Assembly: GCA_003243255.1 (NCBI GenBank)
Contig: QFQM01000250.1
Coordinates: forward strand, 1-6,195
DNA from: Flavobacterium psychrophilum
Lineage (GTDB): Bacteria > Bacteroidota > Bacteroidia > Flavobacteriales > Flavobacteriaceae
Length of the DNA stretch: 6,195 bases
Direction: 5' to 3'
Shown here: one piece after another, positions 1 to 6,195 of the stretch
Numbering within the stretch: position 1 is the first letter of the stretch
Layout of the letters: each line of letters starts with the position of its first letter
Position numbers and translations under genes: made by a program
Notes under the pieces: generated by a model
What the model was told of the DNA's origin: nothing
The model's database searches: none
What the model saw: only the letters and a program-made list of their open reading frames with translations

Positions 1-968
1 TTATTAATTTTGAACATTGCGACAGTCCTATTGTCATCCACGTCAGCTAGCCGAGTGACTTTATTAGTGGTTGTGTCGATGCTATAAAAATCCTTTAAGT
101 TCACATTATTGTTATCCGCCCCTCCTCCGAAGTATCCAACTCCATTTAATGCAAATGAAAAGACCGATCGTCGCAATGGGATAACGTTCTTGCCAATAAA
201 TGTAAATCGATTCGACCGGATGTTGTAGGCAAATAATGAATCAGAGCCAATGCCCAGATAATTTGTGTTGCCGGTTGCACAGACAGATTGGTAGTTGATT
301 TGCCCGGGGTGTGCCTTGGCAATACGCGTGAGAGCGGCAGATAATGTTTTTCTTGCCTTTATTTCCTTGCCAGATATAACGACCGACAGTTCATTTAATG
401 GTTTCAGTAGGTCAGGAAGCTGAATTGTAAATTTTGCTTTTCCCGCCCCTGCTACCATCAACGGATTAATCACCTCCCCGTTGATCTTTACCTGTAATGG
501 CCCTTCAAAATTTCCGAAAACAGTGATTTTGTTTCTAGGCATGAGATGTAGTGACGGAACGATATTGACAATCGAATTAGGCAGTTCACTGCCAGAGCTT
601 ACAAAGGACACGATGTCTCCATACACCAAATAGTCATCTGTGCGTGTATAACCGCGAACGTAATACTTCATACCAGGAAGTAGGCTACGGTTGACCGTTG
701 CCGAAAATCCGTTACTGGAAGGCATAGGTCCCATTGAAACCGTATCCGAATTTTCAAGTGTCGGAATCTCATTCATTGACCAAACGAAGCCATGATTAAC
801 GATGGGGTCGCTTGAATAAACAACATTTCCATGGAACGTGGCACCCGTAGTGGCAATACCAGTGACGGGGTATGTGCTCACCCGTGGATAAGAACGTAAA
901 TCAACTTCTTCACGCGTACAATTTATGACACAAAATCCGGACAATAGGATAAGTATTATATGCTTCAC
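1..968 (-). CDS. Surface lipoprotein with FnIII-like, IPT/TIG-like and Kelch-like regions (3' end outside window)
   Basis: 322 codons are visible and the frame is still open at the left edge. The start is GTG at 966-968: an in-frame TAA lies just upstream (981-983), and the GTG opens a signal peptide (VKHIILILLSGFCVINC). Cys17 followed by TREE suits a Bacteroidota lipoprotein with acidic export residues, although Asn at -1 makes the lipobox loose. Residues about 25-126 resemble an FnIII-type module (HGFVWS, LLPGMKYYVRGYT, YGDIVSF). Residues about 128-200 look like an IPT/TIG Ig-fold (ITVFGNF, VKINGE). Residues about 220 onward are Kelch-like, with LNGVGYFGGG followed by DFYSIDTTTNKVTRLADV, as expected of beta-propeller blades. 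The likely site is the outer-membrane surface; ligand or partner is unknown. It starts 4 nt after the stop of the barrel-protein gene, so co-transcription and translational coupling are likely. The domain calls rest on pattern recognition; the export and open frame are direct observations. Confidence 0.85.
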   Translation of the reverse strand, partial: MKHIILILLSGFCVINCTREEVDLRSYPRVSTYPVTGIATTGATFHGNVVYSSDPIVNHGFVWSMNEIPTLENSDTVSMGPMPSSNGFSATVNRSLLPGMKYYVRGYTRTDDYLVYGDIVSFVSSGSELPNSIVNIVPSLHLMPRNKITVFGNFEGPLQVKINGEVINPLMVAGAGKAKFTIQLPDLLKPLNELSVVISGKEIKARKTLSAALTRIAKAHPGQINYQSVCATGNTNYLGIGSDSLFAYNIRSNRFTFIGKNVIPLRRSVFSFALNGVGYFGGGADNNNVNLKDFYSIDTTTNKVTRLADVDDNRTVAMFKIN

Positions 969-972
969 GATT

Positions 973-2196
973 CTAAAATTTTAAACCGGCTAGAAAATTG
1001 ATTGTATTATTGGAAGAATGAGAGCTGGGTATGGGATTCGTGAATCCGTCATTTAATTCATAACGAACTTCAAGAAAGCCAGCAATCTTCCCTGACAGGA
1101 GGTGGCTGTAGCCAGCGGCAACCCAAAACCCATTGGCCGCCTTTTTCTTAATTGTAGTAACATCCAAGGTAGTAGAGATCACACCATTTGCTTCATACTC
1201 ATCCCGATACTTTGAAGTAGCAGATAGGGGGAAATAATGGACGTAACCGGCTCGTACGTACGGCGTGTTTTTCTCTTGACGGAGATTGAAACGCATGTAA
1301 ACTGGTAATTTGAGATAGGAAACATTCATGAGTAAATCGGAGCGAAGCGTATTCTCATTCATGGAAGTTTCAGCATAGCCTTGGAAAAATTTTTTATCAT
1401 ACCATAACTCGACACCCACGTAGCGTTTGTCGTGTTTGGAAGGATTGCTCCACTCCATGCCTATCCCCGTAGGTACTGAAATACTTTGATTGATTTGAAA
1501 ATCCTTGATGGGGATGTGACCACCATAATTTACATCGGCATCAAACCGTGCGTGAGCCAGATCCGTCCCTGATAATATACTCCACGTAATTTTATTTTTG
1601 GGAATTCTTCCTTTGATTTCTTCACTCGATGTTCCTGTGCATTCATTGTACTGAGTGATTACTTTAATTAGTTGATCTTCACGATACGAAGGTTTGCCGA
1701 CAGTCATTTTACAGTCCGCCATTGCAATGTTGAGAAACCCGATGTAGCGTTGATCGGTCTTGCTGAATGTTTTAGTGCCAGTGTCGATCTTTTTCTTTAT
1801 TGGTTTGGGCAGTAGAGTAATGGTGTCTTTTCTAACATAGAACATTCTCCTGTCAGCAAGTAAGCTGATTTTACCATTCACCAGCACCTCTAGGAATTTC
1901 CATTCCTTTTTTTTGTCATGGGCGATATTTCCTGTGGAAACGTATCGCTTGAATCCATAAATCCCATACGACTTTAAATCCTGTGGATGATAATACATTA
2001 CAGGACTTTTCTTTGAAGGTTTGAAATGGCATTCCATGGCGTTCTTTTTAGTCGATCGGTTAGCGATTAACCCCACGATCGAATCGCCTTTTGCGTTGAC
2101 AATAAATCCCGGTCGGTAATCTTGCGCATGAGCAACAGTAGTACAGGCGAGTAAAAGCACCAATGCAATCTTGCTTTGATAGTAAGAGATAGACAT
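973..2196 (-). CDS. Outer-membrane beta-barrel protein (PorT-like/OMP_b-brl type), 407 aa
   Basis: The gene is complete, from ATG at 2194-2196 to TAG at 973-975. A TTG codon directly before the ATG could extend it by one residue, but the ATG is preferred. Residues 1-24 form a signal peptide (hydrophobic IALVLLLACTTV) cleaved after AHA and before QDYRPG, a common Bacteroidota pattern. Residues about 25-200 are a soluble beta-rich region beginning GFIVNAKGDSIVGLI, similar in style to the N-terminal parts of many uncharacterised proteins of this phylum. From about residue 202 to the end there are alternating amphipathic strands rich in aromatic residues (YVGVELWYDKKF, YLKLPVYMRFNL, YVRAGYVHYFPL, GFLEVRYELNDGF), ending LAGLKF. 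The terminal Phe is the usual last-strand signal for barrel insertion. The length suits a small barrel of 8-10 strands. It is the first gene of an operon with the downstream lipoprotein. The exact function (transport, adhesion or anchoring) is not shown. A run of eight A on the coding strand encodes the DKKKEW region. Confidence 0.88.
   Translation of the reverse strand: MSISYYQSKIALVLLLACTTVAHAQDYRPGFIVNAKGDSIVGLIANRSTKKNAMECHFKPSKKSPVMYYHPQDLKSYGIYGFKRYVSTGNIAHDKKKEWKFLEVLVNGKISLLADRRMFYVRKDTITLLPKPIKKKIDTGTKTFSKTDQRYIGFLNIAMADCKMTVGKPSYREDQLIKVITQYNECTGTSSEEIKGRIPKNKITWSILSGTDLAHARFDADVNYGGHIPIKDFQINQSISVPTGIGMEWSNPSKHDKRYVGVELWYDKKFFQGYAETSMNENTLRSDLLMNVSYLKLPVYMRFNLRQEKNTPYVRAGYVHYFPLSATSKYRDEYEANGVISTTLDVTTIKKKAANGFWVAAGYSHLLSGKIAGFLEVRYELNDGFTNPIPSSHSSNNTINFLAGLKF
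1907..1914 (-). repeat. A8 homopolymer inside the barrel-protein gene
   Basis: Eight T on the plus strand, read as eight A in the gene, encode the lysine run in DKKKEW near residue 96. Runs of this length can slip during replication or transcription, but A/T runs are common in AT-rich genomes, so this is a weak candidate for frame switching. The frame is intact in this sequence. Confidence 0.6.
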
Positions 2197-2212
2197 CAAT
2201 TAAATTATTTTG

Positions 2213-2220
2213 CAAACGTA
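2213..2220 (-). promoter_or_regulatory. Putative Bacteroidota -7 promoter element for the barrel-protein operon
   Basis: On the minus strand this reads TACGTTTG, an exact match to the Bacteroidota TAnnTTTG -7 consensus. It ends 16 nt before the ATG at 2196, so transcription would begin with a very short leader of roughly 10 nt. A TTTG lies 12 nt upstream of the element, closer than the usual 17-23 nt for the -33 box, so the -33 element is poor or missing. A weak -33 would fit a promoter that needs an activator. Confidence 0.45.
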
Positions 2221-2242
2221 TGTAAAAATAAACAAAGTGGCT

Positions 2243-2257
2243 GTTGGTAATACCAAC
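2243..2257. promoter_or_regulatory. Perfect 15-bp palindrome, candidate operator
   Basis: GTTGGTA-A-TACCAAC has two perfect 7-bp arms around one central base. It lies 22 bp upstream of the -7 element of the barrel-protein gene, in the -30 to -50 zone where a dimeric regulator would contact or replace the -33 box. With a 1-nt centre it cannot form a good RNA hairpin, so a protein-binding DNA site is the better reading. The cognate regulator is not in the window. Confidence 0.4.
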
Positions 2258-2349
2258 TCTAATAGATTACATTTTAGTTGTCGCTGAAAACGTGGCTATA
2301 GCAGGTCATGTATTAATTGTTAAACATTTATTAAGAACTAGTGACGGAT

Positions 2350-2423
2350 TTAATGTTCACCCAAAGTGAGTTTTTGAATTATTTTTTTAAATTTGGATGA
2401 CTTAATTGACGTATGAACATTAA
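2350..2423. repeat. 10-bp perfect inverted repeat with 54-nt spacer
   Basis: TTAATGTTCA at 2350-2359 is exactly complementary to TGAACATTAA at 2414-2423. Inside the spacer, CCAAA (2361-2365) can pair with TTTGG (2392-2396), and a T-rich segment lies between them. The arms could be paired regulator sites, the base of a long RNA or DNA cruciform, or the ends of a tiny non-autonomous element. A chance match in AT-rich DNA cannot be ruled out. I see no flanking direct repeats that would mark a transposition event. Confidence 0.35.
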
Positions 2424-2567
2424 TAGTCAGCTTTAATCCACCCAAATACCTAACCATGCGCTTACCCAGATCCAGATACTTACAGCGACCGTTTTGCCTC
2501 AGTTTTGATCTTTTCCCTTCGGATCAATAGATAATTTTTTTAGTTTATTTAACTAATTCCAAATAGG

Positions 2568-2590
2568 AATACAAGGTGAGTTCTTGTATT
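2568..2590 (+). promoter_or_regulatory. 8-bp hairpin/inverted repeat upstream of the small ORF and RHS-like gene
   Basis: AATACAAG at 2568-2575 and CTTGTATT at 2583-2590 pair perfectly around the 7-nt loop GTGAGTT. It abuts TTAATTTG (2590-2597), which matches the -7 consensus TAnnTTTG at seven of eight positions. It could therefore be an operator just upstream of a weak promoter, or an RNA stem if transcription starts farther left. No T-run follows directly, so it is not a typical terminator. Confidence 0.35.
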
Positions 2591-2695
2591 TAATTTGTTC
2601 CGCCCATTGCTTCAATAAGCAGGAGGCAGGATCGATTTTTTCTTTTTACCCAAATTAAGTCACAACAAACCACCACTGCGAATAACCATAACATT

Positions 2696-2821
2696 ATGAA
2701 AACCATAATTCATCTGCTTAAGGAAGAAAAAATGGGGATAGCAAATTCAAGCAGTCCCGTTCAACAACCTGATTATAGTTCCACGGTTTTGATGAAGTCG
2801 TTCTTACCAAAGTATTTCTAA
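2696..2821 (+). CDS. Possible 41-aa small protein or leader peptide
   Basis: The frame runs from ATG at 2696 to TAA at 2819-2821 and encodes a 41-residue peptide beginning MKTIIHLLKEEKMGIANSSS and ending MKSFLPKYF. The family is not recognised. It has a short amphipathic start (IIHLLKEE), a polar Ser/Gln middle and a basic-aromatic tail, with no full signal peptide or membrane segment. It ends 23 nt before the start of the giant RHS-like gene in the same direction, so it would share that transcript and could act as a translated leader or a small partner. An A-rich stretch without a Shine-Dalgarno precedes it, normal for Bacteroidota. Support is only the start, the stop and the spacing; a random frame of this length is quite possible. 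Confidence 0.35.
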   Translation: MKTIIHLLKEEKMGIANSSSPVQQPDYSSTVLMKSFLPKYF

Positions 2822-2844
2822 CTACCCCTTCCACTTATAAAGGA

Positions 2845-5800
2845 ATGAAAAAAAGATTTTTATCGAGGTTCGTGTCTTTAATCATATTGATCACTGCATT
2901 TCAAGACAGCATGGGTCAGACACTTAAGATTGTGCCTCCAGTTCCCAATGCGATGAAGATGACTGAGTACAACACCCAGCGTCCAAATATGTATACAGGT
3001 ACAGCTTCCGTAACCATACCGCTTTATGTAATTGATTTTGATGGCTGGCAGCTTCCCCTTTCAATATCCTATAACGCAACGGGAATCCGTACCGGAGAAG
3101 AGGCAAGTGAAGTAGGGCTGGGTTGGGCGCTGAATGCTACAGGTGTGATTTCAAGAACGGTGAGAGGGGGAGATGATTTCTTTAAGGGAACGCTAAATGG
3201 CAATGGGGTGGGCAGGGGATACGCCTATAACAGGGTGCCGATACCCGAACCATTTGATCTGGGGTACGATCAATTTACGATGACGAATCCCCCCCCGACA
3301 AGTTACTATGCTCATCTTGCTGGATCCCGGCCGGATACTGAACCGGATGTTTTTAATTATAATTTCTTTGGCTATTCGGGCCAGTTTATTTTAACTCAAA
3401 AAATCGAAAGCCCGGCTATTATCGCGGTTGGCGATCCAAATGTGGGGCGGCCGATTAGTGCTATTAAACTTACGCAGGACGCCACCTCAATTATTTTTAA
3501 CGAGTCACTATCACTACCTCCGACCTTTTCTATTCTGACACCGGAAGGGTTTAGGGGAGATTTTACGGCGAAGGAACGATCTACATCTCTGACTGGTAAC
3601 CGTGAAGCAACTACCAACGAACTGGCTTGTGGCGAAGACAAGATTGATGTGGTGGCACTACAAAATGAAAGTGGACAATTACGTACGATCACCTCTTGGT
3701 ATTTAACAAAAATTACGAGCCCGCGAGGAAAGGAGATTATCTTAAAGTATGATCTGGATGCAAATGGAAATAGTTTATATCTTTCTAATGCACGGGCATT
3801 TGGCGAAGATCAGGAATTGGCGGCAAATCCACTATGCATCAATAACATTCAGGAACATGTATATCTGAAGGAAATAAAATTTGCTGATTCTCTCACATCT
3901 GTTAAAGTAACTTTTCAGATGGAGGATCGTGAGGACATTCGAAAGAATACCTATTTTGATCAGAATTCCAATAGTGTCAAGCTTTTTCCAAACAGTAAAA
4001 ATCTAAAGCGCTATAAGTCAATCCATATAACCGGCTTGCTCGATGCACAGTCTACACTAAATAAAAATATAGAATTTTCACAGACTTATTTTAATCAGCA
4101 ATATCACAACACTTCAGGTTATAATGAAGATGAGGTGATATGGATGAGAAGTCGACTGGACAGATTAACTATTGATGACCAGGAATACCTGTTTAGTTAT
4201 CTCACGGGTCAGAAGGGATTACCCAGTAAGCTTACCAAAGCGGTTGACTATTTTGGTTTTTATAATGGACAGGATTTAAATAATCATCTGCTGTGGCCAG
4301 CAATTGTAGGAGGAGTAAATGATAATCTGTGCAACTTGGCCGATAATAGTAGTTTTTTTTATTATCGTCCCAATAGTTTGAGGTTGCCTGATTTTGATTT
4401 TGGTCAGGCAGGTATGCTGAAGAAGATAATCTACCCTACACGTGGCTATACGCTTTTTGAATATGAGGCACATACGTATATGCCTGAGGTGATCGGTATA
4501 GCGCGTGAGGAAGCAGGTCTTAAAAAAGCTGGCGGTGCAAGGATTGCGTCCATTACCGATTACAACTATGATAATTCGATTGCTCGTCAAAAATTATATC
4601 GATATACACGTACCGGTGTTATCGACTTGCAAAACTCTACCGGCAAATTGATGACTCCTTTACTGAATTTAGGGAAGGCACCTCGTTATGTCTATGGAGA
4701 TCCCATTCAGGGAGCGATCGATCCTAATGTATGCAATTTTTTTATTCAGTCGAATTCAAGTATACCGGGAAACAATGCGGCGGAAGGGAAGTTAATCGGA
4801 TATTCTGTCGTACATGAGATAGTTACAGGCGATGGTAAAAGTTATAAGAATAGCTATTGCTTTGAAAACAAACCTAATAAGGTATTGACAACTTTACTTG
4901 CAGTAGATGGCTTTGCCAATACTAATGGTCAGGTGAAAGAAATTCGTAATTATAATAGTGATGGTAAAATTGTACAATGGATAAAGAATAGCGGATACGA
5001 AGATTATTCTCTTCCTTCTGTCACCGGGATTGCCTATCGTGCGACAACTGATTATTCCAGATTGAATTACTGGCAGAATTATGATATTAAGCGAACTTTT
5101 GCTACCCCTACGTTGATTGAAACCGTTATAGCCGAAACACCTAGTGGAATTGTCGAAAATGAAACAGGAACAATACTCGGTACGGGAAATTCCATTACCA
5201 CCTCACAGAGAAATACATTTAACACTAACTTCCTGTTGAAAAGTCAGGAGATGACGGACAGCAAAGGAACCATCTTAAAGACGGAATACAGGAGACCTTC
5301 TGATTATTCAAATCCATCATCAGTCCTTCAGCGTATGCTGGATCGGAGTGTAAATATAGTAGAGCCAGTTATTGAAGAAATTACCTCGAGAAACGGAACC
5401 GTACTGACAGCAAAAGCAACCCTTTATGGTTTGAATAATAATACAACGATTTACACTAAATCTTCACTGTACTATGAACAAAAACAGGGAGAAAGCTTTA
5501 CTTATTCTGATAATGGATCTGCATTTCCCACTTTTTATAAAGAGAAAGTGAAGTTCACCTCTTACGATTCCAAATGGAATGTTCAGGAGTACATCGGATC
5601 GGATGGGATAACCCATTCTTTTATATGGGGGAATAACCGCAAGTTTCCTATTGTACATGGCACAGGGCTTCCCTATAGCGAGTTATTGTTAGCCTTTAAT
5701 ACGGCTACACAATCTGCTGCACCAGGTAGCGATACTTATGAAGTGGCTATCCGAAATCATCCCAATACTCTTGGCAGGCAAATCACTACCTATACTCATA

Positions 5801-6195
5801 ATCCGTTTGTCGGAATTAGCCGCATGACTGACCCTTCCGGAATAAAAAAGACATTCCAATATGACTCCTATGGTAGATTGCAAAAAGTACTTGACAATGG
5901 CGACAAAACAATAGAACAATATCAATACCACTTCAGAGAGCGTCCACAAACGCGAATACTCTCTTTATCAGGCAATCTAAACTTTGGCACGCTAACCCCC
6001 GATGTGTATTACACTCAATTTTTAACTTATGTGAGATGCGGTGAAGAGTTGAAAACGAGAAAACTGACCATCTCGAATACAGGTGAGGATGAACTTAACG
6101 TAGAACGCATTGAGCTGCCTCTTGGCTTTAGATCCAGTTGGAACGGAGGAGTAATACCTCCCCACGAAAGTATTGATGTAGCTGTTTCTTTTAAT
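2845..6195 (+). CDS. Secreted RHS/YD-repeat-like giant protein with C-terminal ASH-like domain (3' end outside window)
   Basis: The frame is open for 1117 codons with no stop before the right edge. ATG at 2845 is chosen because it opens a signal peptide (MKKRFLSRFVSLIILITAF, probable cleavage before QTLK at residue 25); AAAGGA directly abuts the ATG, unusually close for a Shine-Dalgarno site. Residues about 29-113 match the N-terminal cap of Bacteroidota RHS-like proteins (PPVPNAMKMTEYNTQRP, GTASVTIPLY, LPLSISYNATGIR, EVGLGWALNATGVISR). Further family landmarks are WYLTKITSPRGKEIILKYD (285-303), DYFGFYNGQ (about 468), GMLKKIIYPTRGYTLFEYE (523-541), GGARI (563-567) and YRYTRTG. YD-like repeats occur near 700-707, 907-921 and 990-1031 (MTDPSGIKKTFQYDSYGRL). 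From about 1043 the protein becomes an ASH/Hydin-like Ig fold (LNFGTL, LTISNTGEDELNVERIELP, VIPPHESIDVAVSF). Family members are surface or secreted; some carry C-terminal toxins, but none is visible here. Its role is not known from sequence. A C8 run lies at codons 149-151. Confidence 0.92.
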   Translation, partial: MKKRFLSRFVSLIILITAFQDSMGQTLKIVPPVPNAMKMTEYNTQRPNMYTGTASVTIPLYVIDFDGWQLPLSISYNATGIRTGEEASEVGLGWALNATGVISRTVRGGDDFFKGTLNGNGVGRGYAYNRVPIPEPFDLGYDQFTMTNPPPTSYYAHLAGSRPDTEPDVFNYNFFGYSGQFILTQKIESPAIIAVGDPNVGRPISAIKLTQDATSIIFNESLSLPPTFSILTPEGFRGDFTAKERSTSLTGNREATTNELACGEDKIDVVALQNESGQLRTITSWYLTKITSPRGKEIILKYDLDANGNSLYLSNARAFGEDQELAANPLCINNIQEHVYLKEIKFADSLTSVKVTFQMEDREDIRKNTYFDQNSNSVKLFPNSKNLKRYKSIHITGLLDAQSTLNKNIEFSQTYFNQQYHNTSGYNEDEVIWMRSRLDRLTIDDQEYLFSYLTGQKGLPSKLTKAVDYFGFYNGQDLNNHLLWPAIVGGVNDNLCNLADNSSFFYYRPNSLRLPDFDFGQAGMLKKIIYPTRGYTLFEYEAHTYMPEVIGIAREEAGLKKAGGARIASITDYNYDNSIARQKLYRYTRTGVIDLQNSTGKLMTPLLNLGKAPRYVYGDPIQGAIDPNVCNFFIQSNSSIPGNNAAEGKLIGYSVVHEIVTGDGKSYKNSYCFENKPNKVLTTLLAVDGFANTNGQVKEIRNYNSDGKIVQWIKNSGYEDYSLPSVTGIAYRATTDYSRLNYWQNYDIKRTFATPTLIETVIAETPSGIVENETGTILGTGNSITTSQRNTFNTNFLLKSQEMTDSKGTILKTEYRRPSDYSNPSSVLQRMLDRSVNIVEPVIEEITSRNGTVLTAKATLYGLNNNTTIYTKSSLYYEQKQGESFTYSDNGSAFPTFYKEKVKFTSYDSKWNVQEYIGSDGITHSFIWGNNRKFPIVHGTGLPYSELLLAFNTATQSAAPGSDTYEVAIRNHPNTLGRQITTYTHNPFVGISRMTDPSGIKKTFQYDSYGRLQKVLDNGDKTIEQYQYHFRERPQTRILSLSGNLNFGTLTPDVYYTQFLTYVRCGEELKTRKLTISNTGEDELNVERIELPLGFRSSWNGGVIPPHESIDVAVSFN
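3289..3296 (+). repeat. C8 homopolymer in the 5' part of the RHS-like gene
   Basis: Eight consecutive C encode the first bases of Pro149-Pro150-Pro151. Loss of one C leads to TAA at 3392-3394, and gain of one C leads to TGA at 3339-3341, so either slip ends the protein well below 200 residues. The sequence given is in the full-length frame. Long G/C runs are rare in AT-rich genes and are a known basis of phase variation in bacterial surface proteins; switching here is inferred. Confidence 0.75.
5971..6195 (+). other. ASH/Hydin-like (choice-of-anchor-D-like) domain segment of the RHS-like protein
   Basis: Residues about 1043-1117 show the order expected of an ASH-type beta sandwich: LNFGTL opening strand, RKLTISNTGEDEL with the typical N-T-G turn, then VERIELPLGF, SSWNGGVIPP and ESIDVAVSFN. 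In this family the next residues are usually P-T and another strand, so the domain is cut by the window edge. Such domains often act as spacers or anchoring modules in secreted Bacteroidota proteins. Confidence 0.7.

Larger units (their letters stand above)
2197..2695. other. Long divergent intergenic region, no convincing protein gene
   Basis: This stretch separates the minus-strand envelope operon from the plus-strand unit. All plus-strand ATG frames before 2696 stop quickly; the longest I followed is 24 codons (2456-2530) and has no supporting feature. What it holds is regulatory-looking structure: the -7 element and palindrome near 2213-2257, a 10-bp inverted repeat at 2350-2423, an 8-bp hairpin at 2568-2590, and a small TGCTT-CAAT-AAGCA stem at 2608-2621. 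ACCCAAA occurs three times (near 2359, 2440 and 2648), without clear meaning. I see no transposase remnant or tRNA. Confidence 0.6.

Noticed and set aside
1..3. TTA at the left edge read as the stop codon of the minus-strand lipoprotein gene
   Set aside because: It is out of frame: the gene's codons start at positions divisible by three on the plus strand, so codon 3-5 is Asn and the frame is still open at the edge.
2197..2199. TTG as the start of the barrel-protein gene
   Set aside because: It lies directly before an ATG and adds one residue only; the ATG at 2194-2196 is the simpler start.
2388..2395. TAAATTTG, an exact plus-strand -7 match
   Set aside because: No TTG at the usual 17-23 nt upstream (the nearest TTTG is 11 nt away), and it lies about 450 bp from the large gene inside a T-rich stretch where such matches arise by chance.
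2456..2530. 24-codon plus-strand ORF beginning MRLPRSRYLQ
   Set aside because: Very short, with no upstream signal and no close downstream gene; its arginine-rich start looks like random translation.
2505..2540. TTGATC/GATCAA stem followed by a T-run, as a terminator
   Set aside because: No gene ends before it on the plus strand, the stem is short and AT-rich, and the T-run is not adjacent to the stem.
4353..4360. T8 run in the RHS-like gene as a second switch
   Set aside because: It encodes part of Ser-Phe-Phe-Tyr in an AT-rich gene where T runs are ordinary; the C8 tract is far more unusual.
2924..5949. Minus-strand open frames at 2924-3106, 3396-3692, 4276-4590, 5464-5658 and 5689-5949
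   Set aside because: All lie antisense within the continuous RHS-like frame, whose protein is clearly recognisable; their translations show no domain or plausible start context.
5941..6195. Polymorphic toxin C-terminus with an immunity gene
   Set aside because: RHS-like proteins can carry these, but the visible C-terminal part is ASH-like and the real end and any downstream gene lie outside the window.

Overview
The window looks like a chromosomal segment from a member of the Bacteroidota, probably a Cytophagia- or Chitinophagia-type environmental bacterium; the genus cannot be fixed from the sequence. The evidence is a moderately AT-rich sequence, little use of Shine-Dalgarno sites, a TAnnTTTG-type -7 promoter element, signal peptides cleaved just before Gln, a lipoprotein Cys followed by acidic residues, and protein families typical of this phylum. 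No RNA gene, transposase, CRISPR array or phage gene was seen.

Layout. Positions 1-2196 hold two minus-strand genes spaced 4 nt apart, which I read as one operon. The first (973-2196) encodes a 407-residue outer-membrane beta-barrel protein. The second (starting with GTG at 968 and running off the left edge) encodes a surface lipoprotein with an FnIII-like domain, an IPT/TIG-like domain and Kelch-like repeats. Positions 2197-2844 are a long divergent intergenic region. It has a good -7 element and a perfect 15-bp palindrome in front of the barrel gene, a 10-bp inverted repeat around 54 nt, an 8-bp hairpin, and a possible 41-codon small gene (2696-2821). From 2845 to the right edge, one uninterrupted plus-strand reading frame (1117 codons seen, no stop) encodes a secreted RHS/YD-repeat-like giant protein of the Bacteroidota type. 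Near the window end it passes from a YD repeat into an ASH/Hydin-like (choice-of-anchor-D-like) immunoglobulin-fold domain.

How they may work together. All three main products carry export signals, so this is a cell-envelope locus: a barrel protein and a lipoprotein made together, and a large exported YD-repeat protein made divergently. Nothing in the sequence proves that the divergent units share a function. The points most worth following are a C8 homopolymer early in the RHS-like gene, where a one-base slip in either direction truncates the protein; the ASH-like domain where an RHS core or toxin would often be expected; the small ORF between the hairpin region and the giant gene; and the palindrome at the barrel-gene promoter.
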